Below are positions 42,660-52,009 of a DNA stretch of 64,000 nt, in pieces. The DNA is taken from NCBI RefSeq assembly GCF_938039245.1, contig NZ_CALHVN010000042.1:42804-106803 (forward strand), given 5' to 3'. The translations under genes were made by a program, and so were the position numbers. The notes beneath the pieces were generated by a model. The model was not told where the DNA came from. It did not search any database and worked only from the letters and a program-made list of their open reading frames with translations. How positions within the stretch are numbered: the first letter of the stretch is position 1; the number at the start of each line of letters is the position of its first letter. The stretch is from an uncultured Campylobacter sp. (GTDB taxonomy: Bacteria > Campylobacterota > Campylobacteria > Campylobacterales > Campylobacteraceae).

Positions 42660-42734
42660 TGGATGGGGTAAGAGGATTCGAACCTCTGGATGATTGGACC
42701 AAAACCAATTGCCTTACCGCTTGGCGATACCCCA
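42660..42734 (-). tRNA. tRNA-Gln (TTG)
   Basis: 75 bases beginning TGGGGTATCGCCAAGCGG and ending TACCCCATCCA; anticodon loop TTTTGGT gives TTG. The acceptor, D, anticodon and T arms all fold and CCA is encoded. First gene of a two-tRNA unit with tRNA-fMet 12 bp downstream. Confidence 0.96.
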
Positions 42735-42756
42735 ATGTCTGTAAAAAAGAAAGGTA

Positions 42757-42785
42757 ATTATATATATTTTTACCTTATTTGTCAA
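42757..42785 (-). promoter_or_regulatory. Consensus promoter of the tRNA-Gln/tRNA-fMet unit
   Basis: Minus strand TTGACA (42785-42780), 17-bp spacer, TATAAT (42762-42757), 23 bp before the tRNA-Gln 5' end. Both boxes are perfect consensus. Confidence 0.9.
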
Positions 42786-42813
42786 GCTTTTTGGCAAATT
42801 TTTGCCGTTTTTT

Positions 42814-43503
42814 TCAAAGTTTTTCCATAAAAGCCGTGCTGTATGAGCCGTTTAAGCGTCTGTTTATATCGTCCTGCCAGCTAGCAGGCAATACTTCTAG
42901 CACTCTAAATTTAGGCAACAAATCCAAATTTTCGCTCGGATTAAAAAATAACTTATTTATCTGCATTACGCTTAGAGCATTTTCGTTTTTTTGCAGGATC
43001 TCTATCTCGCAGCCGGCCTTGCACGACCCGTTTTCAAGCACTTTGTAGTACCAGCCGGTTAATCCTGTAGCAAAAATCTCTTTGGCTAAATTTGCATTTC
43101 CCCAGCGTTTTGCGAGCTTAAAGCACGGTTTTCGCGGTTGGGTTACTTGTAGTACTAATGAGCCGATTTTATGCACGTCGCCCACGCTCACGCTAGTTTC
43201 ATCCAGCCCGCTAAGGGTCAAATTTTCGCCCATCGCGCCTAACGGCAAATTTTTAAGCCCAAGATAAGCTTCCCACGCGGGATAGTTTTCTAGAGAATTT
43301 GCAAACACGGCTTTATTTACGCCGCCGTGATGCTTAGTGTCGGCCACCTCGTCGCCCTCAAAGCCAAGCTCGTTCGCGTAGATTTCGCCCGTTTGCGCAT
43401 TTTTAAATATCGCCGAGCGCCAAGCCTTGCCCAGCTCGTCCGTAGCCGCTGGGCTGCCGTACTGCCTTACTTTACCTATCAAAAGCGCTTTTATAAATGC
43501 CAT
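42814..43503 (-). CDS. MOSC domain protein (YiiM-like)
   Basis: 229 residues. The MOSC core is visible in GFEGDEVADTKHHGGVNKAVF, MGENLTLSGLDE, and the conserved Cys in TQPRKPCFKLAKRWGN. YiiM-type proteins bind the molybdenum cofactor and reduce N-hydroxylated compounds. Starts 7 bp after the DUF4230 gene on the same strand. Confidence 0.85.
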   Translation of the reverse strand: MAFIKALLIGKVRQYGSPAATDELGKAWRSAIFKNAQTGEIYANELGFEGDEVADTKHHGGVNKAVFANSLENYPAWEAYLGLKNLPLGAMGENLTLSGLDETSVSVGDVHKIGSLVLQVTQPRKPCFKLAKRWGNANLAKEIFATGLTGWYYKVLENGSCKAGCEIEILQKNENALSVMQINKLFFNPSENLDLLPKFRVLEVLPASWQDDINRRLNGSYSTAFMEKL

Positions 43504-43510
43504 CTTGCCC

Positions 43511-44197
43511 TCACGCCACGTTTTGCAGATTTAGCCTAACCTGCTCGCCCTCGTCGTTAAACTCAAATCTCACCGCCCTAGCCCCGAAGCTCTTTGCGAT
43601 CGCTTCTAGCGTATCGCGCGCGGATTTGTGGATCTTGGACTGGAGTTGATTTATCAGACGTACGGACATCTTTTCGACCTCGGCGCGCGCCTCCTCGATG
43701 AGCCTGTTTTTATCCTCTTCGCTAAAGCTACTACCGAAAAATCCGTTTAGCGAATCAGGCAGCAAAAACGGGATAAATTTACCGTTTTTCTCGTCGTAAA
43801 ATTTCATATTCGCGATCGAAAATTTGTATTTGCAAGGCGGCATCTTGATGAGATACTCCTCACTCGCGACGTTTACGATCTCTAGGCGCGGACTCGTTAG
43901 GTCGTAGATAAAATTTATCTCAAACTCAAATATCATCGAGAGCTTTTTCTCGCTCACCAGCCAGCGCAAATACTCCTTGCCGAAGTTGCCAAATGCATGG
44001 TCGGTCTTGGTCACGATCTCTTTGCTATAGACCTGAAAAACGGATAGCTCGCCGATGGATTTTAGTTGCGATATCTCGGTACTAATCTGCGTAGTCGCGG
44101 GCTTTTGCGCGGTTTTTAAGGCTTTATTAAATCTAAAAATCATAAATACGCAAATCGCCAGCAAAATCACTAAAATAAGGCTCGTAACATCTATCAT
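43511..44197 (-). CDS. DUF4230-like membrane-anchored protein
   Basis: 228 residues: one N-terminal membrane span (about 5-24) and a large domain probably outside the cytoplasm. Segments SIGELSVFQVYSKEIVTKTDHAF (split by hydrophobic strands) and IYDLTSPRLEIVN fit DUF4230. Function unknown. Cotranscribed with the MOSC gene. Confidence 0.55.
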   Translation of the reverse strand: MIDVTSLILVILLAICVFMIFRFNKALKTAQKPATTQISTEISQLKSIGELSVFQVYSKEIVTKTDHAFGNFGKEYLRWLVSEKKLSMIFEFEINFIYDLTSPRLEIVNVASEEYLIKMPPCKYKFSIANMKFYDEKNGKFIPFLLPDSLNGFFGSSFSEEDKNRLIEEARAEVEKMSVRLINQLQSKIHKSARDTLEAIAKSFGARAVRFEFNDEGEQVRLNLQNVA

Positions 44198-44422
44198 CTT
44201 TGCTCCTTTAAAAGGCGATTTTAGCGAAATTCGTTAAAATAATCGTTAAATTTGAGCTTTTGGTTGTTTTATATCGGTATAAATTTGGATCGTAAATTTA
44301 AATTTAGCAAGCTTTTAGAGTAGGCTCTATTTAGCAAAACCCGCACCTTTTAGATACGGATTTAAATTCGGCTCAAATTCGCTTCAAATTTAGCAAGCAA
44401 ATTTGAACTCAAATTTAACCGC

Positions 44423-45634
44423 CTAAAACACCTGAATAAATTTAAAATCATGCTCTCTTAGCACTTTTTTGATGAGCTCTTGGTGGTCTTTGCCCTTGGT
44501 TTCGAGCGTGATAGTGATATTAGCGTCGCCGTACTCCAGGCTCGTAGAAAAGCGGTCGTAGTCGATTTTTACGATATTGGCGCTAGCGATCTTTAAGCTA
44601 TCGGTTAGGCTCATGAGCGCGCCCGGTTTGTCGATCAGCGTGATTTGTAGCGCCATCTTGCGGTGGGATTTGATGAGACCCTTTTCGATGATGACGTTTA
44701 GCATTTGCACGTCGATATTCCCGCCGCTTAGCACGATGCCGATACGCTCGCCGGCTTTAAATTTGACCTTGTTGTGCAGGATACTAGCTACGCCGACTGC
44801 GCCTGCGCCCTCGACCACGATCTTTTGCGTCTCGAGCAGGAACAAAATCGCGTTTGCGATCTCCTCGTCATCGACCTGCACGAACTCGTCCACGCACTCT
44901 AAGATATTTGCCAGCGTCGTCTCGCTCGCGTCGCGAACCGCGATACCGTCGGCGATCGTGCGCACGCTCTTTGAGTTTATGCTTTTTTTAGCGCTAAAGC
45001 TATTAAACATCGCAGGCGCGCCCTTCGCGCTCACGGCGACCACGCGGATGCCTGGATTTACCTGCTTTACGCAGCTTGATATGCCGCTTATTAGCCCGCC
45101 GCCGCCAACCGGCACGATGATAGTCTCAAGCTCGGCTAGATCGTCAAGCATCTCAAGCCCCACCGTGCCCTGCCCGGCCATCACGTACTCGTCGTCAAAC
45201 GGATGGATAAAGCTCATGCCCTGCTGCTTGGCGTACTCTACGGCGTAGGCGTAGGCCTCGTCGAAGTTATCGCCCTTTAGGATGACTTCGGCGCCTAGAT
45301 CTTTGGTGCCTAGTACCTTTAAAAGCGGCGTGGACTCGGGCATCACGATAGTAGCAGGCGTTTTAAACTCGCGCGCTGAAATAGCGACGCCTTGGGCGTG
45401 ATTGCCCGCACTTGCTGCGACTACGCCTTTTTTACGCTCGTTTGAGCTTAAATTTGCGATTTTATTGTACGCGCCGCGGATCTTATACGCGCCCGTGCGC
45501 TGGAGATTTTCCTCTTTTAGGTAGATGAGCGCGCCGCTTGCGAGACTTAGCTTTGCGCTGTAGGCAAACGGCGTCTTGTACACAAAGCCGCTTATCGTGC
45601 GCTTGGCTTGGATTATTTTATTTAGAGAGATCAT
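44423..45634 (-). CDS. ilvA: Threonine dehydratase (IlvA)
   Basis: A 403-residue fold-type II PLP enzyme making 2-oxobutyrate for isoleucine synthesis. The PLP lysine is in GAYKIRGAYNKI; the Gly-rich phosphate loop is VPVGGGGLISG. A C-terminal ACT-like domain (about 325-403, VTLIDKPGALMSL type) gives the regulated short form. Stands upstream of a 225-bp AAATTT-rich gap. Confidence 0.92.
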   Translation of the reverse strand: MISLNKIIQAKRTISGFVYKTPFAYSAKLSLASGALIYLKEENLQRTGAYKIRGAYNKIANLSSNERKKGVVAASAGNHAQGVAISAREFKTPATIVMPESTPLLKVLGTKDLGAEVILKGDNFDEAYAYAVEYAKQQGMSFIHPFDDEYVMAGQGTVGLEMLDDLAELETIIVPVGGGGLISGISSCVKQVNPGIRVVAVSAKGAPAMFNSFSAKKSINSKSVRTIADGIAVRDASETTLANILECVDEFVQVDDEEIANAILFLLETQKIVVEGAGAVGVASILHNKVKFKAGERIGIVLSGGNIDVQMLNVIIEKGLIKSHRKMALQITLIDKPGALMSLTDSLKIASANIVKIDYDRFSTSLEYGDANITITLETKGKDHQELIKKVLREHDFKFIQVF

Positions 45635-45793
45635 TTTAGCCTTTCGTTTTTGTTTAAATTTTACTTTTCGTCGCTTTTGCTCGCGCGTTTATTTACCGTA
45701 TTTTTGCTTACGTTTTCTTTATTTTTATTTATATTTTTGTTTTTTGCCGCGGGCCGCTAAATTTACAGTGTAAGCTTCGCCGTCAAATTTAGC

Positions 45794-46189
45794 CTAATCA
45801 AGCCTTTGAAGCTCGATTTTTATACACTTATCTTGCACGAAATTTATCCCGTTTTCACTCGCGACCGCTCCTGCTTCGTCGTTTGTTATCCCCAGCTGTA
45901 GCCACAGCGTTTTTACGCCTTTTTTGACGGCATCCTTTACTAGCTCGCTAGCAAACTCGCCCTTTCTAAACATCACGGCGATGTCGATATCTCCCTCTAT
46001 TTGCATCAAATTTCTATAAACCTTACGCCCTAAAATTTCATCAAATTTTGGATAGACGGGAAATACGTTAAATCCGCGCTCAATGAGAAATTTTGCTACC
46101 TCGTTGCTAGGCTTGCTCTCATTAGGACTAAGGCCCACGACCGCGATATTTTTAGCGGAGGATAAAATTCGCCTTAATTCGCTAAGCAT
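45794..46189 (-). CDS. CoA-binding protein (YccU family)
   Basis: 131 residues, a Rossmann-type CoA-binding domain: IAVVGLSPNESKPSNEVAKFL, VYPKFDEILGRKVYRNL and KTLWLQLGITNDEA. Probably binds acyl-CoA or NAD-like ligands; the reaction is unknown. It overlaps trmA by 8 bp. Confidence 0.8.
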   Translation of the reverse strand: MLSELRRILSSAKNIAVVGLSPNESKPSNEVAKFLIERGFNVFPVYPKFDEILGRKVYRNLMQIEGDIDIAVMFRKGEFASELVKDAVKKGVKTLWLQLGITNDEAGAVASENGINFVQDKCIKIELQRLD

Positions 46190-47303
46190 TTTTACTCCTT
46201 AAAAGCATGCCGCACTCGATATGAGCGGTGTTTGCAAACTGATCAAAGACGGCGAATTTAACCGCCTCGTGCGTTAGGGCAAGCTGCGCTAGATCGCGCT
46301 TTAGGCTCTGCGGCGAACAGGAGATATAGATGATATTTTCGTAGTTTTTGATGAAATTTATCACGCTATCATCAAGTCCCGCGCGCGGCGGATCGACCAA
46401 AACGTGCGAGAAGTCGTAGCTAAAGATATCAAGCTCTCTTAAGCGGTTAAACTCGCGCTCGCGCCTAAACGCACTCATCAGCTCCTCGGCGCTCATTCGC
46501 AAAAATTTGATGTTATCTACGCCGTTTAGTTCGCAGTTTTTGAGCGCATTTGCGATTGAGCTTTTGGATATCTCGGTTGCCAAAACGTGCTTAAATTTTT
46601 CCGACATCGGAACGGTAAAGTTGCCGTGCCCGCAGTAAAGCTCGAGCAGATCCGCGCCGCACTCTACGCAGCCCTTCGCCCATGCGACCATCTTTTCGTT
46701 TACGGCGGTGTTTGGCTGGATAAAAGCCCCGTCGCCGAATGTAAATTTGTAAATTTTACCGCCGATATTTAGGCTATCCCGTAAATTTAGCTCGCTACTC
46801 AGCAGCTTTTGCCCTTTTGCCCTCGCGGCTATCGTCACGCGGTGACCGGCAAGCTCGCGCGCTAGGCTCTCTATCTCGCCCTGCTCGGCTTCGCCTAGAC
46901 GCTTATGATAGAGCAGCGTCGCTAGTATCCCGCTCGCACACGAGATAAACTCGGCGCCAAAGAGCCTCTCTTTTAAAATTTGATTTTTCGCAAGCGCTTC
47001 AAGTAAACGCGGCATCAAATTTGCGATAGGAGCGGCTACTTTTGGACACTCGTCTATCATGACGCGCCTAGTTTTGGCGCCGTGCATCGTGTACCTTAGC
47101 TCCTCGCCGTCGCGCCAGACTCCAAACTCCGCTCTAGTGCGGTAAGCGGCACTCTGCGAGGCGAAAAACTCAAATTCGCCGCGGTAAAACGGCGCAAACT
47201 CGCACCTTATAAACTCGGTTTTAAATTTAACCTGTTCCTCGTAAGGCATATCAAGAGTGCAGCTGCCGCACTCTCCTAAAAATTTACAAAATTTACCGGG
47301 CAA
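46182..47303 (-). CDS. trmA: tRNA (uracil-5-)-methyltransferase TrmA
   Basis: A 373-residue SAM-dependent enzyme methylating U54 of tRNAs. SAM motif LLELYCGHGNFTVPMS, DPPRAGLDDSV and the catalytic cysteine in IIYISCSPQSLKRDL; the final HIECGMLL carries the general-base Glu. It follows the antiporter gene with a 2-bp gap. Confidence 0.93.
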   Translation of the reverse strand: MPGKFCKFLGECGSCTLDMPYEEQVKFKTEFIRCEFAPFYRGEFEFFASQSAAYRTRAEFGVWRDGEELRYTMHGAKTRRVMIDECPKVAAPIANLMPRLLEALAKNQILKERLFGAEFISCASGILATLLYHKRLGEAEQGEIESLARELAGHRVTIAARAKGQKLLSSELNLRDSLNIGGKIYKFTFGDGAFIQPNTAVNEKMVAWAKGCVECGADLLELYCGHGNFTVPMSEKFKHVLATEISKSSIANALKNCELNGVDNIKFLRMSAEELMSAFRREREFNRLRELDIFSYDFSHVLVDPPRAGLDDSVINFIKNYENIIYISCSPQSLKRDLAQLALTHEAVKFAVFDQFANTAHIECGMLLRSKNA

Positions 47304-47305
47304 AT

Positions 47306-49009
47306 TTAAACCCTCTGCCCGACAAATCTAACAACCAAAGCCGTAATCAAAAGCCCAAACGGCAGCACTATCCAGACGCTTAGGCCAAGCGCGACAGGGA
47401 AATATCCCACAAAAATACTGATCGCGCAAACCGTAAGTGCATAAGGCATCTGAGTCTGGACGTGGTCGATGTGGTTACATCCCGCGCCCATGGACGAAAG
47501 TATCGTAGTATCTGAGATCGGCGAGCAGTGATCGCCGAATATCGCGCCCGTTAAAACGGCTGAGATATTAACTATCATATACGCGTGCAAGGCGTCGCCC
47601 ACTAGTCCGCCGTGCATACCGACTGCATTAGCTAACGGTATCGCAAGAGGCATCAAGATACCCATCGTCCCGTAGCTGGTGCCGGTAGAAAAGCTGATAA
47701 ACGAACCCAGCATAAAAATAGCCGCCGGAAGGACGATCTTTGGCGTAGACTGCGAAAGCAGTTCGACTAGATACCTAGACGTGCCAAGCTCCTTGATAAC
47801 CGAGCTAAGCGACCACGCAAGAAGCAAGATGATGATCGTAGTGATCATGGTTTTCCAGCCCTTACCCCAGGTCTCTATCGCCTCGCGCACGGTTAAAATT
47901 TTCCTATAAACGGCCATAAATATCGCTACCACCGTAGCCAGTAAAGCCGACTGAAATAGCGCCACGGACGCATCGGCAGCGCCGAAAGTAGACTGAAACG
48001 CCTGAAACGAAAGCGGAGCGGCCTGCACTAGCGCAAACTCAGCCGCCTTGCTCGCATCCGTTTCCAGTGCGCTAAATCCGCTAAAATAAAAGCTAACGAA
48101 CGCTCCTAAAATCAGCACCAAAAGCGGCACTACGGCGTTTGAGCTTTGTAGTTTGATATTTTCTTTGGGCTCTAGAGTTTTGTCTTCGACATCGTCTATG
48201 CGGGTATTTCCCGAGTGTAGCTCGCCCGCTCTGGCTCTGCGCTCGGCCTTTAGCATACCTGCAAATTCTCGCCCCATAAATGCGGTGCAGACGATAAAAA
48301 ATAGCATGAAAAGATTGTAAAATCTATAAGGCATCGTCTCAACGAATATGCCAAACGCATTTATATTCGTTACGCCGATTTGACCGTAGCCGTCTTTGAT
48401 CAGCGATATCTCAAGCCCGACCCAAGTCGAAATGACCGCCAGCCCGGCAACCGGCGCAGCCGTAGCGTCGATGATAAAGGCTAGCTTTTCGCGGCTGACT
48501 TTAAATTTATCAGTTATCGGTCGCATGATCGGGCCCACGATGAGGGAGTTTGCGTAGTCATCAAAAAAGACGAAAAGCCCCATTACCCAGGTTGAAATTT
48601 GCGCCGAGACGCCTGTTTTTGCCTTTTTGCTTAGCCACAGCGCGACGGCTTTGGTTCCGCCCATTTTGGTGATGAGCGCGACTACGCCGCCGATACAAAG
48701 CACCTGAAGCACGATACCCGCGTTCCAGCTATCTGCTAGCGAATCCACCACTCGGCGTACGATATTTATAAACCCTTTAACAAAAGCATAAAACACGTTT
48801 GAGTCCATAACGTTTATGAGAAACGTCCCGCTAAAAACGCCGATAAACAGCGACAAAACGACGTCTTTGGTGATAAACGCCAAAACTATCGCCACCACGG
48901 GCGGTATGAGCGTCCAGATGCCGAAAATTTCGGCATTTTTTTTCGCTACTTCTGGATCTACGGCTAGCGCCAAGATTGGCAAAAGCGACAAAAATAAAAT
49001 CTTTTTCAT
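47306..49009 (-). CDS. NhaC-type Na+/H+ antiporter family transporter
   Basis: 567 residues with about 12 membrane spans. It contains VFFDDYANSLIVGP and GDHCSPISDTTILSSMGAGC, typical of the NhaC superfamily. I chose the ATG at 49009, preceded by AGGAGTTTTTG, rather than one 12 codons upstream. The first hydrophobic stretch (LFLSLLPILALA) may be a cleaved signal or a span. It probably exports Na+ or exchanges an organic ion; the substrate is uncertain. Confidence 0.85.
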   Translation of the reverse strand: MKKILFLSLLPILALAVDPEVAKKNAEIFGIWTLIPPVVAIVLAFITKDVVLSLFIGVFSGTFLINVMDSNVFYAFVKGFINIVRRVVDSLADSWNAGIVLQVLCIGGVVALITKMGGTKAVALWLSKKAKTGVSAQISTWVMGLFVFFDDYANSLIVGPIMRPITDKFKVSREKLAFIIDATAAPVAGLAVISTWVGLEISLIKDGYGQIGVTNINAFGIFVETMPYRFYNLFMLFFIVCTAFMGREFAGMLKAERRARAGELHSGNTRIDDVEDKTLEPKENIKLQSSNAVVPLLVLILGAFVSFYFSGFSALETDASKAAEFALVQAAPLSFQAFQSTFGAADASVALFQSALLATVVAIFMAVYRKILTVREAIETWGKGWKTMITTIIILLLAWSLSSVIKELGTSRYLVELLSQSTPKIVLPAAIFMLGSFISFSTGTSYGTMGILMPLAIPLANAVGMHGGLVGDALHAYMIVNISAVLTGAIFGDHCSPISDTTILSSMGAGCNHIDHVQTQMPYALTVCAISIFVGYFPVALGLSVWIVLPFGLLITALVVRFVGQRV

Positions 49010-49479
49010 CAAAAACTCCTTTTTGTTTTTCGTCGGTTTAATCAAATTTTCCGCCCGCGCAGGCGGTCAGTATTTAAGGCGTAAATTTAGCTAAATGCGG
49101 CTTAAATTTTTGTTTTAAATTCGCTTATCGGTCAAAAATTTTAGCCCTTTATTAAAATCTTATGTTAAAAATGAAGCTTCTAGGTAAATTTTGCTTAGCA
49201 CGGCGCCGAGCGGCAAATTTAAATTTGCTCGTAGTTTAGATTTTGAGAGAAATTTTAGCTTTGATTTATCGGTCGAATTTGATATTTAGCGCGCCGTGCG
49301 TCATTTGCACGAAAGAAGGTTAAATTTAGATTTTCGTTTCAAGCTTGAGCGGGTTGGGGCAATATAAAAGCAGCCTCGCTTCCGCCGCTCAAATTTGAGA
49401 TCAGGCGTAAATTTAGGATTAAATTTGACCAAAAACAGCTAAATTTAATCCTAAAATCAGTAAATTTAACGCTAAAAGC
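49010..49479. other. Intergenic gap between the antiporter and SDR genes
   Basis: 470 bp without a gene. It holds a dense run of AAATTT hexamers, including the 16-bp palindrome GCAAATTTAAATTTGC at 49213-49228. I see no RNA gene. Confidence 0.5.
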
Positions 49480-50226
49480 CTACTTTTTCTCGATAAAAAG
49501 CCCGGCCCAAGTCTGCTGCGTCGCCATCGCCTCGACTACGTTGATATTGACGCGGTGAGGCATATTTAGGCAGTTTAGCACGATCTGCGCGATATCCTCG
49601 GCCGTGATGTACTCTACACCTTCGTAAACCGCGTCAGCCTTAGCCTTATCGCCGCCGAAGCGAACCTCGCTAAACTCGGTCTTGCAGATGCCAGGAGCTA
49701 TCTCGGTCACGCGTATGCCGGTGCCGCGGATGTCGTTGCGCAGGTTTCTGCTAAACTGCTTTACAAACGCCTTACTCGCGCCGTAAACGTGACTGCCCGG
49801 ATACGGCCATGCGCCCGCGGTCGAGCCTAGATTAAAGATATAGCCGCTCTTTCGCGAGATCATGAGGGGCAAAACGGCCTTGGTCGAGTATAAAAAGCCC
49901 TTAATGTTGGTATCAACCATCGTCTCAAAATCCTCGATGCTAGTCTCCGCCGCGCCTTCAATCCCCAGCGCTAGGCCTGCGTTATTTACGAGCACTTCGA
50001 TGTCGCCAAACTCCTGCGGTAAATTTGCCACGCCGTCAAAAACCGCCTTTTTATCGCGGATGTCGGCGACGATGATATGCGTATTTCCAAGCTCCTTAGC
50101 CAAGGCCTCGAGCCTTTCCTTGCGGCGAGCGAGCGCTACGATCTTGTAGCCTTCGCGGCTCAGCATCCTAGCTATCGCCTCGCCAAAACCCGACGTAGCT
50201 CCCGTGATAAAAGCCGTTCCTTTCAT
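49480..50226 (-). CDS. Short-chain dehydrogenase/reductase (YdfG-like)
   Basis: 248 residues. Rossmann motif FITGATSGFGEAIAR (T-G-x3-G-x-G), NNAGLALG, catalytic Ser/Tyr/Lys in LGSTAGAWPYPGSHVYGASKAF. The sequence resembles YdfG-type enzymes reducing 3-hydroxy acids such as L-allo-threonine or malonic semialdehyde. It precedes the ankyrin gene on the same strand in opposite order of transcription: the ankyrin gene is upstream, 9 bp away. Confidence 0.85.
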   Translation of the reverse strand: MKGTAFITGATSGFGEAIARMLSREGYKIVALARRKERLEALAKELGNTHIIVADIRDKKAVFDGVANLPQEFGDIEVLVNNAGLALGIEGAAETSIEDFETMVDTNIKGFLYSTKAVLPLMISRKSGYIFNLGSTAGAWPYPGSHVYGASKAFVKQFSRNLRNDIRGTGIRVTEIAPGICKTEFSEVRFGGDKAKADAVYEGVEYITAEDIAQIVLNCLNMPHRVNINVVEAMATQQTWAGLFIEKK

Positions 50227-50235
50227 ATTTTCTCC

Positions 50236-51447
50236 TTATTCGGTGATCAAATTTGACTCAAGCCCCATCGCCCTTAGATACTGCGCATTGATCTCCTTTT
50301 TGCCGATGATCGCGTAGTCTAGGGCGTTTAGTCCGTTATCATCAACCGCCTGCACGTCCGCGCCGTTATCTACCAAAAGCTGCAATATCTCCACATCAGC
50401 CGCCCCCGCCGCGCTCATCAGTACGCTTTTTGACGCCTCGTCAAAGTCGCAGAGCTTTACGAAGCTCGGCAGTTGGACACTCAAATTTGAGCTATAGGCA
50501 AGCTTGGTGCTAACGTCTATCAGCCTTTTGTTTACCAGCGCTCCGTTTTTGAGCAGAAATTTGACCAAATTTATGTCGTTTAGCTGCACGGCCTTAAAAA
50601 GCGGAGTGATACCGAGCAAATTTTCGTAGTTTACGTCCGCTCCGCTAGAAACCAGGAGCTTTACGTTATTTAAATTTTTAAGCGCGAAAAACAGCGGACT
50701 CTCAAAGCCGTAGTTTAAATTTACGCCCGCGCGCAAGAATTCCTTTATCACGTCCTCGCTTTTTTCGTAAAGAAGCGCGGCGTTAAAGGCGTTTTGTAGC
50801 GAGCTTTGCGAAACGGTGCCCGAATATATCGCCTCATTTATGCCGTATTTTGTAAAAGTCGGGTCGCTAACCCTTCTGGCAAATTCGTCCATATCGCCGT
50901 TTTGCAGAGTTGCGGCGGCAAATTTTAAAAACTCGTTTGCGACCTTTGAAGCATAATAAATCGCGCTGCCTTCGTCTATTTTGAAATTTGATTTGTAGTA
51001 GTTTACCAGCAGCCCCAGTACGGCGTTGTAGTCTTTGTTAAAGTCCTTAAAAACCGTGAAGTTACTTAAACTTTGATGTCCCCAGTAGCGAAGCCTGGCT
51101 CTGTTTTGCGATACGAGTTTTTCGTATTCGTCTGGACTCTCTAGCTCTTTGGCGTAAATTTCTGGCGCATAGGAGGCTTTTAGGATCTTAAATTTAAACT
51201 CGTTTAAATTTTTAGTCGCCAAATTTCCGACGCAAGCAAGGCTTTCGGCGCGGATCTTTTGAGTGGCCGAGAGTAAAATTTGAGCCTCTTTTATCCCCAG
51301 GATAGAGTCATTGCAGTTTGGCTCAAATTCTCCCGAAAATGTTAAATTTTGAGAGAAAAATCGCTGCTTTTCGGTCAAAGCGTCATCACAGCTAAAATCT
51401 GCAAAAACAAAAGAAAACGACAAAAATATCGGCAAAATAAATCTCAT
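50236..51447 (-). CDS. Periplasmic ankyrin-repeat protein
   Basis: 403 residues from the ATG at 51447 (TTGAGG upstream). A signal peptide (FILPIFLSFSFVFA) directs it to the periplasm. The C-terminal half has ankyrin repeats: ALKNLNNVKLLVSSGADVNY, GITPLFKAVQLNDINLVKFL and GAADVEILQLLVDNGADVQ. Similar ankyrin proteins are found next to the SDR gene in C. jejuni. A protein-interaction role is likely; the partner is unknown. Confidence 0.8.
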   Translation of the reverse strand: MRFILPIFLSFSFVFADFSCDDALTEKQRFFSQNLTFSGEFEPNCNDSILGIKEAQILLSATQKIRAESLACVGNLATKNLNEFKFKILKASYAPEIYAKELESPDEYEKLVSQNRARLRYWGHQSLSNFTVFKDFNKDYNAVLGLLVNYYKSNFKIDEGSAIYYASKVANEFLKFAAATLQNGDMDEFARRVSDPTFTKYGINEAIYSGTVSQSSLQNAFNAALLYEKSEDVIKEFLRAGVNLNYGFESPLFFALKNLNNVKLLVSSGADVNYENLLGITPLFKAVQLNDINLVKFLLKNGALVNKRLIDVSTKLAYSSNLSVQLPSFVKLCDFDEASKSVLMSAAGAADVEILQLLVDNGADVQAVDDNGLNALDYAIIGKKEINAQYLRAMGLESNLITE

Positions 51448-51510
51448 CGTATGCCTCAATATCTTTTAATTTTGATAATTCTACCAAAAAATAATTTGGT
51501 AAAAATAAAT

Positions 51511-52008
51511 TTACCACTCATTAAAGCAAACGTCCGCAAACGCGGCTTTTAGCTTCTCGTAAAGCGGAGTAAAAGGCACGCCGTTTACGCGCACTTCGGC
51601 GATGGAAGTGATGAAGTTCGTATCGCCGCTCCAACGCGGCACTAGATGATAGTGCACGTGCTCTGCGATACCCGCACCGCCTGCTTTGCCCAGATTCATC
51701 CCGATATTTACGCCCGCTGCGTTTAGTTCGCGTTTTAAAATTTTCACACCCTCGCGCACGTAAACACTCATCTCCGACCACGTCTGCTCGTCTAGGCTTT
51801 CGATATTATCGGTATGCACGTAAGGTATCACCATAAAGTGCCCCGGCGTATACGGGTAGAGATTCATGATCCCAAAACACCGCTTCGCGCGGAACAAAAC
51901 GCCCGTATGAGCATCTTTTTCGGGATGATTTACGACGTTGCAAAAGACGCAGCCCTGCTCCTTTTTACTAAAATATTCGCTCCTCCACGGCGCGCAAATA
52001 TGATCCAT
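51511..52008 (-). CDS. HIT family nucleotide hydrolase
   Basis: 165 residues. The histidine triad is in EHVHYHLVPRW; two Cys (GCVFC) near residue 20 pair with a conserved His to bind zinc, as in the Ap4A-phosphorylase/HIT subgroup. It probably hydrolyses dinucleoside polyphosphates or adenylyl phosphoramidates. Last gene of the trpC operon (1-bp gap). Confidence 0.88.
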   Translation of the reverse strand: MDHICAPWRSEYFSKKEQGCVFCNVVNHPEKDAHTGVLFRAKRCFGIMNLYPYTPGHFMVIPYVHTDNIESLDEQTWSEMSVYVREGVKILKRELNAAGVNIGMNLGKAGGAGIAEHVHYHLVPRWSGDTNFITSIAEVRVNGVPFTPLYEKLKAAFADVCFNEW

Positions 52009-52009
52009 C

